A model generated the notes under the pieces. That model was not told where the DNA came from. It saw only the letters and a list, made by a program, of their open reading frames with translations, and did not search any database. 24,832 bases of DNA from an uncultured Clostridia bacterium (GTDB lineage: Bacteria > Bacillota > Clostridia > Tissierellales > Peptoniphilaceae): the NCBI GenBank assembly GCA_947254025.1, contig CAMYBS010000016.1:1-24832 (forward strand). Reading direction: 5' to 3'. A program made the position numbers and the translations under genes. Below, in pieces: positions 7,073-16,792 of the stretch; positions within the stretch are counted from its first letter, which is position 1; each line of letters begins with the position of its first letter.

Positions 7073-8005
7073 ATGGAGTTTAAGCACATACCTATAATGC
7101 TTTCAGAAGTGATAGATGGCCTTGATATAAAGCCTAACGGCGTTTACTTAGACGGAACCATAGGCGGAGCAGGTCACTCACAAGAGATATTAAAAAGACT
7201 AAGTGACGACGGACTACTTATAGGTGTTGACAGGGATAAGGAAGCTCTTAATAAGGCAAACGAAGTGCTAAGTAGTGTTGGTGGCAATTTTAAGTTAGTT
7301 CACGACAACTATAGAAATATTAAAGCCATTTGCCAAAGTTTAGGTATTAAGCACCTTGATGGCATACTACTTGACATAGGTGTATCGTCATATCAGCTTG
7401 ACAACAAGGACAGAGGTTTTTCATACAGACTTGATGCCAAACTTGATATGCGCATGGATCAAGAAAGTGGCAAATCGGCATACGACATCGTTAATACATA
7501 CTCTAAAGAGGAACTAGAAGAGGTCATATTCAAGTACTCGCAAGAGAGATGGGCTAGAAGGATAGCTGAATTCATCTGCGAATACAGAGAAGAAAAACCG
7601 ATAGAGACGACATTCGAACTTACTGATGTGATTAAAAGAGCGATACCTAAGAAGGCGAGAGAGAACAAACACCCTTCGAAGAAGACATTCCAAGCCTTAA
7701 GGATAGAGGTAAACGACGAGCTGGGCGCACTAAATGCTGCTTTGCAAGACGCTATCGATATATTAAATACGGACGGTAGGATAGCGATAATTACATTTCA
7801 TTCGATGGAAGATAAAATTGTAAAAGACATATTTAAGTTTAATACGCTTGATTGCATTTGCCCACCTGAGAGCATTATATGCACATGCAATCATAAGAGA
7901 AAGCTAAAGCTTGTAAACAATAAGCCGCTTGTAGCAAGCGAAGAAGAATTAAAAGCTAATCCGAGAAGCGAAAGCGCTAAGCTTAGGATAGCACAAAGAG
8001 TATAG
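7073..8005 (+). CDS. rsmH: 16S rRNA (cytosine(1402)-N(4))-methyltransferase
   Basis: A 310-residue SAM-dependent methyltransferase (formerly MraW). Visible landmarks are HIPIMLSEV at the N-terminus, the SAM-binding loop DGTIGGAGHS (27-36), GVDRDKEAL at strand beta2, DGILLDIGVSSYQLD, DMRMDQ, and the ITFHSMEDKIVK motif near the C-terminus. It N4-methylates C1402 in the decoding centre of 16S rRNA. It starts two bases after the mraZ stop and has only a weak AAGAGAG binding site, so it probably depends on coupling with mraZ. Its position directly behind mraZ is the near-universal arrangement. Confidence 0.96.
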   Translation: MEFKHIPIMLSEVIDGLDIKPNGVYLDGTIGGAGHSQEILKRLSDDGLLIGVDRDKEALNKANEVLSSVGGNFKLVHDNYRNIKAICQSLGIKHLDGILLDIGVSSYQLDNKDRGFSYRLDAKLDMRMDQESGKSAYDIVNTYSKEELEEVIFKYSQERWARRIAEFICEYREEKPIETTFELTDVIKRAIPKKARENKHPSKKTFQALRIEVNDELGALNAALQDAIDILNTDGRIAIITFHSMEDKIVKDIFKFNTLDCICPPESIICTCNHKRKLKLVNNKPLVASEEELKANPRSESAKLRIAQRV

Positions 8006-8016
8006 GGAGGTATATT

Positions 8017-8493
8017 ATGTCATCTGCAGCGAGAAAATTATATGATAGTCCAGTTTATTCGCAAGAAAGAACAATAAGTAGACCACTTGTTAAAAAGAAT
8101 TTAAAGAGTAGATCTAAAGCAAAGGAGAGAGTAGTTAATGTCTTCTTTGTTAGAACAGTTCTTTGTGCTCTTGCGCTTGGAATGATATTTACTATGCTTG
8201 TTTTTTGCGCAGATAGAGTAACTAGAGTGCAAAACTCTATAAACCATAGCAATGCTGAAATCTCAAGACTTAAAGCTAGTCTTATAGATGAAACAGCAAA
8301 GCTTGAAAGCCTTAAGAATGCAGGTGCCATAGAGTTCGAAGCAAGGACTAAGCTTGGAATGATATACCCTAATGAAAGTCAAATATTAAACATAAATACA
8401 AATAATGCTGCAGAAAAAGAGATTGACGATAAAGTTATCGTTAGTCTTGATCATGACATCGATAAAAATATAGAAGAAAGTGACAGAAAATGA
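8017..8493 (+). CDS. ftsL: Cell division protein FtsL-like
   Basis: A 158-residue bitopic membrane protein with a basic cytoplasmic N-terminus (1-41), one transmembrane helix (about 42-65) and an extracytoplasmic coiled-coil-like segment (about 68-105). Most of the rest is an acidic tail. FtsL proteins diverge strongly in sequence, so the call rests on topology, the coiled coil with the LGMIYPNESQ segment resembling FtsL/DivIC ends, and its place between rsmH and the septal penicillin-binding protein. FtsL forms a subcomplex with DivIC and DivIB that activates FtsW and FtsI. A strong GGGAGG site precedes ATG. The acidic C-terminal extension makes it longer than the roughly 115 residues usual in Bacillus. 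Confidence 0.8.
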   Translation: MSSAARKLYDSPVYSQERTISRPLVKKNLKSRSKAKERVVNVFFVRTVLCALALGMIFTMLVFCADRVTRVQNSINHSNAEISRLKASLIDETAKLESLKNAGAIEFEARTKLGMIYPNESQILNINTNNAAEKEIDDKVIVSLDHDIDKNIEESDRK

Positions 8494-10748
8494 AAACGCG
8501 AAATAGCGATAGACATATAAGACGAAGAAAGACAGGCAAGTTTAAAACTCCTAATAAGTATAATAGGATTTTGACTGTACTGGCTTTTTTTGGATTAATA
8601 ATACTAGTATTTTTAATTAAATTATTCTCAGTGCAGATAACTGGTGCGAAGGGCTTGAAAGAGTACGCCGTTGGTCAATGGACTAAGGCGGTTAGCCTTG
8701 GCAATCAAAGAGGCTACATATACGATAGAAATAATAAACCATTAGCGGTAAATAAAAACATCGTAACTATATGGAGTGCTCCATTCAAAGAAGATGAGGA
8801 TGAAAAGGAAGAAGCGAAGTTAAAGAGAGAGAAGAAGTATAACGATATAGCTGAAGAGGTTTCAACAAAGATATCTGATATAACTAAAGAGGATGCGAAA
8901 GATATACTAGATAGGATCAAGAGCAAAAAGAGAATTAGAGTTGTTAAAGAGATGGAACTTGATGATTACAAGAAGCTTAAAGAAAGCATGGCAGGCATCA
9001 AGTTTAAAACTGTTCTTGAAATTGAAGAAAAAGCTAAGAGATATTATCCATTTAACGATTTAGCATCTCAGCTTATTGGCTTTAATGATATTGACAACGT
9101 TGGTATCAATGGCCTTGAGGTTAAGCTTAATGAGGCTTTAGAGGGTAGAGATTCTAAGAAGGTTCAACAGCTTGAAGCAAACATGAAAAATGCGCTTCCT
9201 AACCAAGAAGCAAGGATTATAGAGGGCAAAAAGAGCGTTAACGTTGTTCTAACTATTGACGAAAAACTTCAAAGAGAAGTAGAAAAGATAGCTGACGCTG
9301 CGAGAGAAAAGCAAAGCGCTGAGTCTGTATCGATCATAGTTATGGACCCAAGAGACTCATCTATACTTGCCTTAGCCAATACTGGCAGATTCAACCTAAA
9401 CGACCCAAGAAATAAGCCGGACGATGTTGAAGAAGAAGTTTGGGACGAGGCAAAGGATGAAGAGAAGAATCAAATATTATTTGATAAGTGGCGTAACAAC
9501 GCTATAAGTGACTCGTATGAGCCGGGATCTGTTTACAAGGTAATAAACCTTGCAGCAGGACTAGAAGAAGGCAAGCTAAATGACAACATGACCTTCTCTT
9601 GTTCAGGTTCTATAAATATCTTTGGAAGAACACTATCATGCGCTGAGCACAAAGCTCATGGCACACAAAATATATCACAGGCGCTAAACAACTCTTGTAA
9701 CGTTGCCTTCGTGCAAATAGGTAACATCTTAGGTAAGAAAGACCTGTTTAGATACGCAAAGGCTTTTGGTTTCGGCGAAAAAAGTGGCATCGACTTACCT
9801 GGCGAGAGCTTAGGTATACTTCCAACAAACTTTGATACTATAGGTCCAGTTGAGCTTGCAACTATGTCATATGGACACGGTCTTGCGGTAACACCTATAC
9901 AGATGGCGAACGCAATATGCGCTGTTGTTAATGGCGGTACGCTTTACAAACCAAAGCTTGTTTTAAAGACTGTTGACGACTTTGGTAATGTCATAGACAC
10001 ACCAAAGAGTGTTGTTAGAAGAAAAGTTATTTCAGAAGATACAAGTGAGCATATGAGAAGACTTCTTGAAAGTGTTGTTAGAGACGGACACATCAAAAGA
10101 TCAAGGATAGAAGGCTACAGAATCGGCGGCAAGACAGGTACAGCACAAAAGATAGTTGATGGTAAGTACAAGAAGAACGCATATATATCGTCCTTCGTAG
10201 GAGCTTTCCCTATCGATAATCCAGAGTTTGTAGTACTTGCAATTGTGGATGAGCCAAGAAGCGGTATTGCATACGGTTCTTTGGTTGCGGCACCTATATT
10301 CCAAGATGTAGCAAAATTTATAATCGACTACTACAAAATACCTCCAGCTAGCGAGGTTACAGAAGTTGAGAATGAAAAGGTACAAGTACCTAACTTAAAA
10401 GACAAGACTATGGGTGAAGCGGGACTTGAACTTGCAGACCTATCACTAAGTTTTGATACTAATTATAAAGAATATACAGAAGAATCAGTAATCATATCAC
10501 AAAGCATAAAGCCAGGTGTCTATGTTGAAAAGGGCACTGTTATAACGCTTGATGTTGAAGTTAAGAAGGAAAATACAATTCTTACACCGGACTTCAAAGG
10601 TATGACTCGTGATGAGGCATTAGGACTAGCTGAGAAGATTGGCATTAAGCTAAGAATCAATGGAGATGGCATTGTTAAGAAGCAAAGTCCTCAAGCGGAT
10701 AAAGAAGTAAGAAAGAACTCTATAGTTGTATTAGATTTGGGGGACTAA
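8490..10748 (+). CDS. ftsI: Septal class B penicillin-binding protein with PASTA domains (FtsI/PBP2B/SpoVD type)
   Basis: A 752-residue peptidoglycan D,D-transpeptidase. A basic N-terminus is followed by one membrane anchor (about 27-48), the RGYIYDRNNKPLA start of the PBP dimer domain, a lysine/glutamate-rich insertion near 100-150, and then the transpeptidase domain. The active-site motifs are S347-V-Y-K350 (catalytic serine), S402-C-N404 and K548-T-G550. Two PASTA domains follow (about 630-693 and 697-752), as in SpoVD and PBP2x-like proteins. It should crosslink septal wall with FtsW and the DivIB/FtsL complex. Its ATG overlaps the ftsL stop (ATGA). There is only one such gene here, whereas spore formers often carry a vegetative and a sporulation copy side by side. 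Confidence 0.94.
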   Translation: MKTRNSDRHIRRRKTGKFKTPNKYNRILTVLAFFGLIILVFLIKLFSVQITGAKGLKEYAVGQWTKAVSLGNQRGYIYDRNNKPLAVNKNIVTIWSAPFKEDEDEKEEAKLKREKKYNDIAEEVSTKISDITKEDAKDILDRIKSKKRIRVVKEMELDDYKKLKESMAGIKFKTVLEIEEKAKRYYPFNDLASQLIGFNDIDNVGINGLEVKLNEALEGRDSKKVQQLEANMKNALPNQEARIIEGKKSVNVVLTIDEKLQREVEKIADAAREKQSAESVSIIVMDPRDSSILALANTGRFNLNDPRNKPDDVEEEVWDEAKDEEKNQILFDKWRNNAISDSYEPGSVYKVINLAAGLEEGKLNDNMTFSCSGSINIFGRTLSCAEHKAHGTQNISQALNNSCNVAFVQIGNILGKKDLFRYAKAFGFGEKSGIDLPGESLGILPTNFDTIGPVELATMSYGHGLAVTPIQMANAICAVVNGGTLYKPKLVLKTVDDFGNVIDTPKSVVRRKVISEDTSEHMRRLLESVVRDGHIKRSRIEGYRIGGKTGTAQKIVDGKYKKNAYISSFVGAFPIDNPEFVVLAIVDEPRSGIAYGSLVAAPIFQDVAKFIIDYYKIPPASEVTEVENEKVQVPNLKDKTMGEAGLELADLSLSFDTNYKEYTEESVIISQSIKPGVYVEKGTVITLDVEVKKENTILTPDFKGMTRDEALGLAEKIGIKLRINGDGIVKKQSPQADKEVRKNSIVVLDLGD

Positions 10749-10749
10749 G

Positions 10750-11724
10750 ATGTTTAAAAATATAAAGACATACAGCATAATCATATCGATACTAAGCTTT
10801 CTTATACTTTGCATACTTGCGAAGATAATCATACCAGAGCTTAGAAAGTACAAACTTGGACAAAACATAAGACAGGAAGGACCTAAATCGCATCTAAAGA
10901 AGGCAGGAACGCCGACTATGGGTGGAGTCTTGTTCGTAGTAAGTTCACTACTAGCACTTATCGCTTCATACCTTATGGGCTTTGTCTTTACAAAAGAGAT
11001 CATACTACTTGCTCTAGGCAGCACTGCTTATGGCCTTGTAGGTTTTTTAGACGACTATATAAAATTCTTTAAGCACAGAAATTTAGGTTTAAGAGCATAT
11101 CAAAAGCTATTATTGCAAATGCTTTTCTCAGCTCTTATAGCATACTTTGCATACAAACTAGTAGGAACTAAAGTATCTATACCATTCTATAAAGAAGTGA
11201 ACTTAGGTAAGTGGGTAATCTTACTTAACTTCTTCATACTAGTTGCAAGCACAAATGCAGTTAACTTAACAGATGGACTTGACGGTCTTGCAACAGGCGT
11301 TATGTCTATCATACTACTAACACTAGCGATATTCTCATTAAAGATTTCGAATATGACAACATACGCATATTCAATAATAATGTTTGCATCGCTACTAGGA
11401 TTTTTATTATTTAACAAGTACCCAGCACAAATTTTTATGGGTGACACTGGATCATTGTTCTTAGGAGGCGTCTTAGCAATATTAACTATACTACTAGGAC
11501 TGCACTTCTACATGATTATATATGCTTTAGTTTTAATTATGGAAACACTTTCGGTTATCATACAGGTAGTGGTGTTCAAAAAGACAGGTAAGAGAGTCTT
11601 TCTTATGAGTCCACTGCACCACCACTTTGAGATGAAAGGCATGAAAGAGACTAAAGTTGTTATGATGTTCTGCGCGTGGACACTAGTTCTATGCGTGGCA
11701 TCATTAGTAATATTTTTGAGGTGA
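10750..11724 (+). CDS. mraY: Phospho-N-acetylmuramoyl-pentapeptide-transferase
   Basis: A 324-residue polytopic membrane enzyme that transfers phospho-MurNAc-pentapeptide to undecaprenyl phosphate, giving lipid I. Family signatures are all present: GTPTMGG (53-59), the catalytic/metal aspartates in FLDDY (D101-D102), NLTDGLDGL with D175 and D178, the FNKYPAQIFMGDTGSLFLGG region, and MSPLHHHFEMKG with H290-H292 near the C-terminus. The length and about ten spans match the family. It starts one base after the ftsI stop and uses the GGGGG at the end of ftsI as binding site. murE and murF, which often precede mraY, are absent. Confidence 0.97.
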   Translation: MFKNIKTYSIIISILSFLILCILAKIIIPELRKYKLGQNIRQEGPKSHLKKAGTPTMGGVLFVVSSLLALIASYLMGFVFTKEIILLALGSTAYGLVGFLDDYIKFFKHRNLGLRAYQKLLLQMLFSALIAYFAYKLVGTKVSIPFYKEVNLGKWVILLNFFILVASTNAVNLTDGLDGLATGVMSIILLTLAIFSLKISNMTTYAYSIIMFASLLGFLLFNKYPAQIFMGDTGSLFLGGVLAILTILLGLHFYMIIYALVLIMETLSVIIQVVVFKKTGKRVFLMSPLHHHFEMKGMKETKVVMMFCAWTLVLCVASLVIFLR

Positions 11725-11728
11725 TAAT

Positions 11729-13054
11729 ATGGACTACAAGGACAAAAATATTCTGATTTTAGGATATGGAATATCTGGCTACGGAGCTTCTTTATACTTT
11801 ATAAGTAAAGGAGCTAATGTTTATGTTTACGATGACAACATGGATCAAATATTAAAGGACAGGGCAAACGAGAACCTGGACGATATTAAATTTTTAACAA
11901 GAACTGAGCTTGATGCCATCGAGTTTAGCTTTGTGTTAAAGAGCCCTGGAATAAAACCATCTTCAGATATAATTCGCTACCTTGTAGACAAGAACGTTGA
12001 GATAGTCTCTGATATAGAAATACTTTATAGAGACTTTAAGAATCATAAGTTCATCGTTATCACAGGTACTAACGGAAAGACAACTACAACAACATTCATC
12101 GGCAAAGTGCTTAAAGACCTTGGCTACAATGTCAATGTCATAGGCAATATCGGCGTCTCGCCACTACTTGAAGCAGCAAGCTATGACACACACGTCATAG
12201 AGGCATCAAGCTTTCAATTAGAGTACACAAAAGATTTCAAACCAAACATTGCCATCATACTAAATATCACACCAGATCATTTGGATTGGCACGGATCATT
12301 CAAAGCTTATGAAGAGGCGAAGAAGAAAATTTATAAAAATATGGACAAGTCGTCATATTTGATACTTAATTATGACGATATCGCCTTAAATAAGGTGGAT
12401 CAAGATACAAATATACTATATTTCTCATCAAAAGAAAAAGATTTAGTGGATATGAACTACATCGCACCAAACATAGTTGACAAAGATAAAAACATTGTCA
12501 TAAACAAGGATGATATATTTATAAAGGGTCGTCACAACTACGAGAACCTTATGGCAGCAACTCTTGCTCTAGAAGTCTTTGGTGTTAAGAGAGAGGACAT
12601 AGTTAAAGAGATAAAGGACTTCAAGGGTGTTGAGCACAGAATCGAGTTCGTTAGATCGCTTGATGATGTTGAGTACTATAATGACTCTAAGGGCACTAAC
12701 CCTGATGCGTCTCTTAAAGCGGTAGAAGCCTTTGACAAGAGCATAGTTTTAATTGCAGGTGGCTATGATAAGAACATACCATTCGAAGACTTTGCATCGA
12801 AGGCGAAGAATAAGATTAGAAGCCTAGTATTATTTGGCCAAACAAAGGACAAGATCAAAGAGGCTTTCAATAATGTTGGCTACGACAAGATAACTATGGT
12901 TCAAAATATGAGAGAAGCAGTTACAGTTGCTCGCTCGCATGCACAAAAAGGCGACATAGTACTATTGTCACCACTATGCGCAAGCTGGGGAATATATAAA
13001 AACTACAAAGAACGCGGACTTGAATTTAAAAAATTAGTAAATGAGTTGAAGTAA
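11729..13054 (+). CDS. murD: UDP-N-acetylmuramoylalanine--D-glutamate ligase
   Basis: A 441-residue cytoplasmic Mur ligase that adds D-glutamate to UDP-MurNAc-L-alanine. The N-terminal Rossmann-like UDP-binding domain starts with ILGYGISGYGAS. The central ATPase domain carries GTNGKTTT (113-120) and NITPDHLDWHG. The C-terminal domain carries NDSKGTNPDA (318-327, K321 the conserved lysine) and ends with LLSPLCASWGIYKNYKERG, the classic MurD terminus. A GAGGTGAT binding site precedes ATG. It is the only Mur ligase in the window; murC, murE and murF must be encoded elsewhere. Confidence 0.97.
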   Translation: MDYKDKNILILGYGISGYGASLYFISKGANVYVYDDNMDQILKDRANENLDDIKFLTRTELDAIEFSFVLKSPGIKPSSDIIRYLVDKNVEIVSDIEILYRDFKNHKFIVITGTNGKTTTTTFIGKVLKDLGYNVNVIGNIGVSPLLEAASYDTHVIEASSFQLEYTKDFKPNIAIILNITPDHLDWHGSFKAYEEAKKKIYKNMDKSSYLILNYDDIALNKVDQDTNILYFSSKEKDLVDMNYIAPNIVDKDKNIVINKDDIFIKGRHNYENLMAATLALEVFGVKREDIVKEIKDFKGVEHRIEFVRSLDDVEYYNDSKGTNPDASLKAVEAFDKSIVLIAGGYDKNIPFEDFASKAKNKIRSLVLFGQTKDKIKEAFNNVGYDKITMVQNMREAVTVARSHAQKGDIVLLSPLCASWGIYKNYKERGLEFKKLVNELK

Positions 13055-14182
13055 ATGAAAAATAAAAGTAATGCACCTGATTATCACATCTTAATATCTG
13101 TTATATGTCTAATCATCTTAGGCATACTACTTGTATATACAAGCTCATACCCATACAGCTATCAGCTTGAGAATGGTAAGTATGGCGGAGTGTACTTTTT
13201 AACAAGACACCTAGTCTTTGTCTTAGCAGGGGCAATACTATCACTAATTGCTTATAGAATTGATTATAAAAAGTATGATACAAGATTCTTTATAAGCTTT
13301 ATGCTAATATCAAGTATAGTTTTAGTATTGATACTAAAGCTTACACCACTAGGTACTGACTTCGGTAAAGGAGCGAAGAGGTGGATTAACTTAGGTGGTT
13401 TCTCTTTCATGCCTTCTGACGTAATTAAAGTTGCGGCGGTCTTTTGCATGGCGTCTTACATGAGCAGAATTAAGATGAGTAGAAGAAATATGCAAAACAT
13501 CGTCGTAGTGCCTATAGCCATCATCGCATTCTTTTCTGGAATTATATACATACAAAAGGACTTAGGTACTGCAGTAACAGTTGCAGGCTCTCTATCTATC
13601 ATGTACTTCATAGGTGGCGCACCGCTTGGTATAATACCGCCTGCCTTAATAGGTGGAGCAGGTGTTGTATACCTTGCGATATTTAGAAACACATTTAGAA
13701 GAGAGAGAATCTTTGGCTACCTAGATCCAATTAAGAATATAAGACACGCAGGTTGGCAGCCGGCACAAAGTTTATTTGCTTATGCCAATGGCGGCCTATC
13801 GGGTGTTGGCATTGGTAGAAGCACGCAAAAGTTCTTCTATATACCAGAAGTTTATAACGACTATATACTTGCTATATGTGGTGAAGAACTTGGTTTCTTA
13901 GGTATGATTTGCATTGTTGCCTTGTTTTCTGTTATAATCATTAAAGGATATTTAACAGCTGCAAGAGCAAAGGATAGATACGGACTTATGCTTGCAAGTG
14001 GCATCAGCTCACTTATAGCTATACAATTTTGGATAAACGCAGCGGTATCTGTTAACCTAGTGCCATCTAAAGGTATTACACTTCCATTCATTAGTTATGG
14101 TGGTACATCTTTAATCATATATATGATACTAGCAGCAGTACTGTTAAATATATCTAAGAGTGCAAATTCAGAGGTGAAGTAA
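13055..14182 (+). CDS. ftsW: Septal peptidoglycan glycosyltransferase FtsW (SEDS family)
   Basis: A 375-residue SEDS protein with about ten membrane spans. Diagnostic stretches are GAKRWINLGGFSFMPSDVIK, the LGTAVTV segment, the periplasmic GWQPAQSLFAYANGGLSGVG loop containing the region of the catalytic aspartate seen in SEDS enzymes, and SKGITLPFISYGGTSL (338-353). FtsW polymerises lipid II at the septum together with FtsI. Its ATG directly follows the murD stop codon with no gap and the binding site is weak, so coupling to murD is likely. SpoVE or RodA are the other SEDS possibilities, but placement between murD and murG favours FtsW. Confidence 0.94.
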   Translation: MKNKSNAPDYHILISVICLIILGILLVYTSSYPYSYQLENGKYGGVYFLTRHLVFVLAGAILSLIAYRIDYKKYDTRFFISFMLISSIVLVLILKLTPLGTDFGKGAKRWINLGGFSFMPSDVIKVAAVFCMASYMSRIKMSRRNMQNIVVVPIAIIAFFSGIIYIQKDLGTAVTVAGSLSIMYFIGGAPLGIIPPALIGGAGVVYLAIFRNTFRRERIFGYLDPIKNIRHAGWQPAQSLFAYANGGLSGVGIGRSTQKFFYIPEVYNDYILAICGEELGFLGMICIVALFSVIIIKGYLTAARAKDRYGLMLASGISSLIAIQFWINAAVSVNLVPSKGITLPFISYGGTSLIIYMILAAVLLNISKSANSEVK

Positions 14183-15282
14183 TGCGATTTATCGTAACAG
14201 GTGGTGGCACAGGTGGACACATATACCCAGCCATGACCATAGCAAAGAAATTAATTGAGAATAATCATGAAGTAATATACGTTGGCAGAAAAGGCAGTCT
14301 TGAAGAAAGACTTGTTGCTAAAGAAGACATAGTCTTCAAAGGCATAGACATTGTTAAGATACCAAAGAAGAACCCAAAGGATGCTTTGAAGTTTTTGAGA
14401 CTTCTTTTCAAATCGCTTGGCGATTGCAAAAGGATAATCAAGGACTTTAAGCCGGATCTTGTTATAGGTACGGGTGGCTATGTATCGGGCCCGCTTGTTT
14501 ATGAAGCACAAAGGCTGAAGATCAAGTCAGTAATCTTCGAGCTTAATGTTCACGCAGGCATCACAACAAGACTTTTGAAGAAGAGGGCGACTAGGATACT
14601 AGTTACGAATGAGAATACAAAGAAGCTTCTTAATAAAGAAGACGCTACTAATATAGTTGGAATACCAATTAGAAAAGATTTTGACGATATACATGAGAAG
14701 GCAGATCACAAGTCCTACTACGACTTTGATAACGACAAAAAAGTTGTCTTATCATTTGGCGGAAGCGGTGGACAAAAGTCCATCAACGAGACTGTGCTTG
14801 ATATGATTAAGAAGCATTATAAGGACATGGACTTCAACATCTTCCACGTAAGTGGAACTTATGCATACAACTGGTTCAAGGAAGAACTTGATAAGGCAGG
14901 TATTGATTACACTAAATCTAATATTCGCGTTGGAGAGTATCTATATGATATGCCAAAGGCTTTGATAGATGCTGACATGGTTATCACGAGTGCAGGGGCG
15001 CTTACACTTAATGAAGTCTCCTGTGTTAGGAAACCTGTCATTATAATACCAAAGGCCTATGTTGTTGAGAACCACCAAGAGTATAACGCGCGCTACTTTG
15101 AAGAGATGGGCGCTGCAAAGATGATTCTTGAGAAGGATCTTAACGAAGACCTATTATACGACCAGGTCAATAAGGTGCTTCACGATCAAGACTTATACAA
15201 GAGTATGCAGGAAGGACTTAAGAATATATTTCACAAAAACGCTATTGATGAGATATATGATATAATTATAAAAACTGTTTAA
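14182..15282 (+). CDS. murG: UDP-GlcNAc:undecaprenyl-PP-MurNAc-pentapeptide GlcNAc transferase
   Basis: A 366-residue GT28 glycosyltransferase that adds GlcNAc to lipid I, making lipid II at the inner face of the membrane. Seen are the N-terminal GGGTGGHIYPA loop (7-17), VIGTGGYVSGP, the inter-domain FGGSGGQKSIN loop, and the C-terminal donor site TSAGALTLNEVSCVRKP with NHQEYNARYF. The start overlaps the ftsW stop by one base (TAATG), with GAGGTG as binding site. In Bacillus murB lies between murG and divIB; here it does not. Confidence 0.97.
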   Translation: MRFIVTGGGTGGHIYPAMTIAKKLIENNHEVIYVGRKGSLEERLVAKEDIVFKGIDIVKIPKKNPKDALKFLRLLFKSLGDCKRIIKDFKPDLVIGTGGYVSGPLVYEAQRLKIKSVIFELNVHAGITTRLLKKRATRILVTNENTKKLLNKEDATNIVGIPIRKDFDDIHEKADHKSYYDFDNDKKVVLSFGGSGGQKSINETVLDMIKKHYKDMDFNIFHVSGTYAYNWFKEELDKAGIDYTKSNIRVGEYLYDMPKALIDADMVITSAGALTLNEVSCVRKPVIIIPKAYVVENHQEYNARYFEEMGAAKMILEKDLNEDLLYDQVNKVLHDQDLYKSMQEGLKNIFHKNAIDEIYDIIIKTV

Positions 15283-15292
15283 AGGTGAAATT

Positions 15293-16069
15293 ATGGAACC
15301 AATGAGTAAAAAGGATATAAGGAGAAACAGAATAAAGAAGCAAAGACAAAGAAGGAGAAGTCTGATGAGATTCTTCGTAATTACTGTAATTGTTTTTGCC
15401 TTTATATTGTTTATATTCAATACAAAACTCTTTGGCCTAAAGAATATAAAAGTTACAGGCAATAAAAACTTGTCAACAGATGAGATCATAAAGGCGAGTG
15501 AACTTGAGATTGGCGAGAACATACTTAAGCAAAGCTTAGCAGAAGCAAAGGCAAAGATTAAAGCTAACCCATATGTCGAGGATGCACACCTTTCTATGTC
15601 TTCAAAGGACACTATAAGTATAGAGATTAAAGAAAGATTGATTGCAGCTGAGTTCTATAGTGACTCTAAGTACATCTACATTGACGAAAAGGGTACCGTA
15701 CTGGAGAATAGTAATTCATACAAGGACGGTTACCCACTAATAAAGAACTTTGACAAGACTCATCTTGAACAAGGAGAGAACTTTTATAATACGGAAGTTG
15801 GTGCTTCATTACAAGAGCTTATAGTTGAGATGAGCGCTAATAATTTAGTTAAAGATATTAAGACTATAGAGAAGAATGCAGACTTAGAGGTTTCACTTAA
15901 CTATAGGAATGGACTTGTTGTTCAGCTAGGTGAGCTTAAGGATATTAGATACAAGATGAAGGTCTTAAATGAGCTTATGATTAAGCTTAAGGACAAAGGA
16001 CAGGTCCCAAAGATGATTATGTTTAACAAGGGCAAAGCGCCTGTTGTAGTTTTAGATACGGGTGAATAG
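15293..16069 (+). CDS. ftsQ: Cell division protein DivIB/FtsQ
   Basis: A 258-residue bitopic protein. A strongly basic N-terminus (about 1-25) is followed by one membrane helix (about 26-43) and an extracytoplasmic POTRA domain with LKNIKVTGNKNLSTDEIIKA and the PYVEDAHLSMSSKDTISIEI segment. The beta domain holds the YIYIDEKGTVLE motif. It organises FtsL and DivIC and helps regulate septal wall synthesis. The ATG at 15293 has AAAGGTGA upstream; an in-frame ATG at 15302 is possible but more distant from the site. Order after murG matches Bacillus. Confidence 0.9.
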   Translation: MEPMSKKDIRRNRIKKQRQRRRSLMRFFVITVIVFAFILFIFNTKLFGLKNIKVTGNKNLSTDEIIKASELEIGENILKQSLAEAKAKIKANPYVEDAHLSMSSKDTISIEIKERLIAAEFYSDSKYIYIDEKGTVLENSNSYKDGYPLIKNFDKTHLEQGENFYNTEVGASLQELIVEMSANNLVKDIKTIEKNADLEVSLNYRNGLVVQLGELKDIRYKMKVLNELMIKLKDKGQVPKMIMFNKGKAPVVVLDTGE

Positions 16070-16792
16070 ATGAAAATTGATAAGAAAAAGATAATGTTAT
16101 TCATTGCTTGCGTAGTTGTAGGTATAGCCATAACGATGCAGCTTAAGACGGTTAGAAAAACAGTTGGCAACCCCTTAAATGTAAAGAGGGCGCAGGAGCT
16201 TGCACAAAGGGTTAAATCTCTGGAGTCTGAAAGAGATAAACTACTACAAAGGCTTGACGAGACGGAAGACAAGCTTAGAGAGTATGAAAAACCTGGATCA
16301 AGCAACAATGAGATAGCAAAGAAATTATACGAAGAAACTGAAAAATATAAAATGATATCAGGCTATACTGATCTAAAAGGCAAGGGCATCATATTAACTA
16401 TAGATGAGCCTAAGCTTGCTGATGGAGAAGTAGGCTTCGGCATACAAAACGACATCGACTTAGTACTTAGCGCTATAAGCGTTTTGAACAGTGCAGGAGC
16501 AGAAGCCATCTCAATAAACGAAGAGAGATACACATCATTTACAGAGATAGTAAGTGCAGGTAAACATATAGAGGTCGGTGGAGTCAGCATGTCAGCGCCT
16601 ATAGTCATCAAGGCTATAGGCGACGCCGACACCATGCAATCGGCTATAGAGTTTAAAGGCGGAATTAAGGACGAGCTTCAAAACTATAACTATCAAGTAA
16701 CATTGACAGCAAGGGATGACATAGTTATACCAAGATACAAAAAGAGTATTGAGTTCTTGTATGCTAAGCCTGTTTATGAAGTGCAAGAATGA
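16070..16792 (+). CDS. DUF881 family protein (YlxW/YlxX-like), first copy
   Basis: A 240-residue protein with an N-terminal membrane anchor (about 8-24), a coiled coil (about 38-75) and a C-terminal DUF881 domain with KGKGIILTIDEP, NSAGAEAISINEERYTS and SMSAPIVIKAIG. The biochemical role is not known. Bacillus homologues YlxW and YlxX occupy the same place between divIB and sbp in the division cluster, so a division or envelope role is inferred only from position. ATG follows the divIB stop with no gap, and GGTGA is the likely binding site. It is paralogous to the next gene. Confidence 0.88.
   Translation: MKIDKKKIMLFIACVVVGIAITMQLKTVRKTVGNPLNVKRAQELAQRVKSLESERDKLLQRLDETEDKLREYEKPGSSNNEIAKKLYEETEKYKMISGYTDLKGKGIILTIDEPKLADGEVGFGIQNDIDLVLSAISVLNSAGAEAISINEERYTSFTEIVSAGKHIEVGGVSMSAPIVIKAIGDADTMQSAIEFKGGIKDELQNYNYQVTLTARDDIVIPRYKKSIEFLYAKPVYEVQE

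Noticed and set aside
15193..15612. 139-codon minus-strand frame over the murG-divIB junction
   Set aside because: It overlaps two well-supported genes, has no plausible start signals and matches no family.
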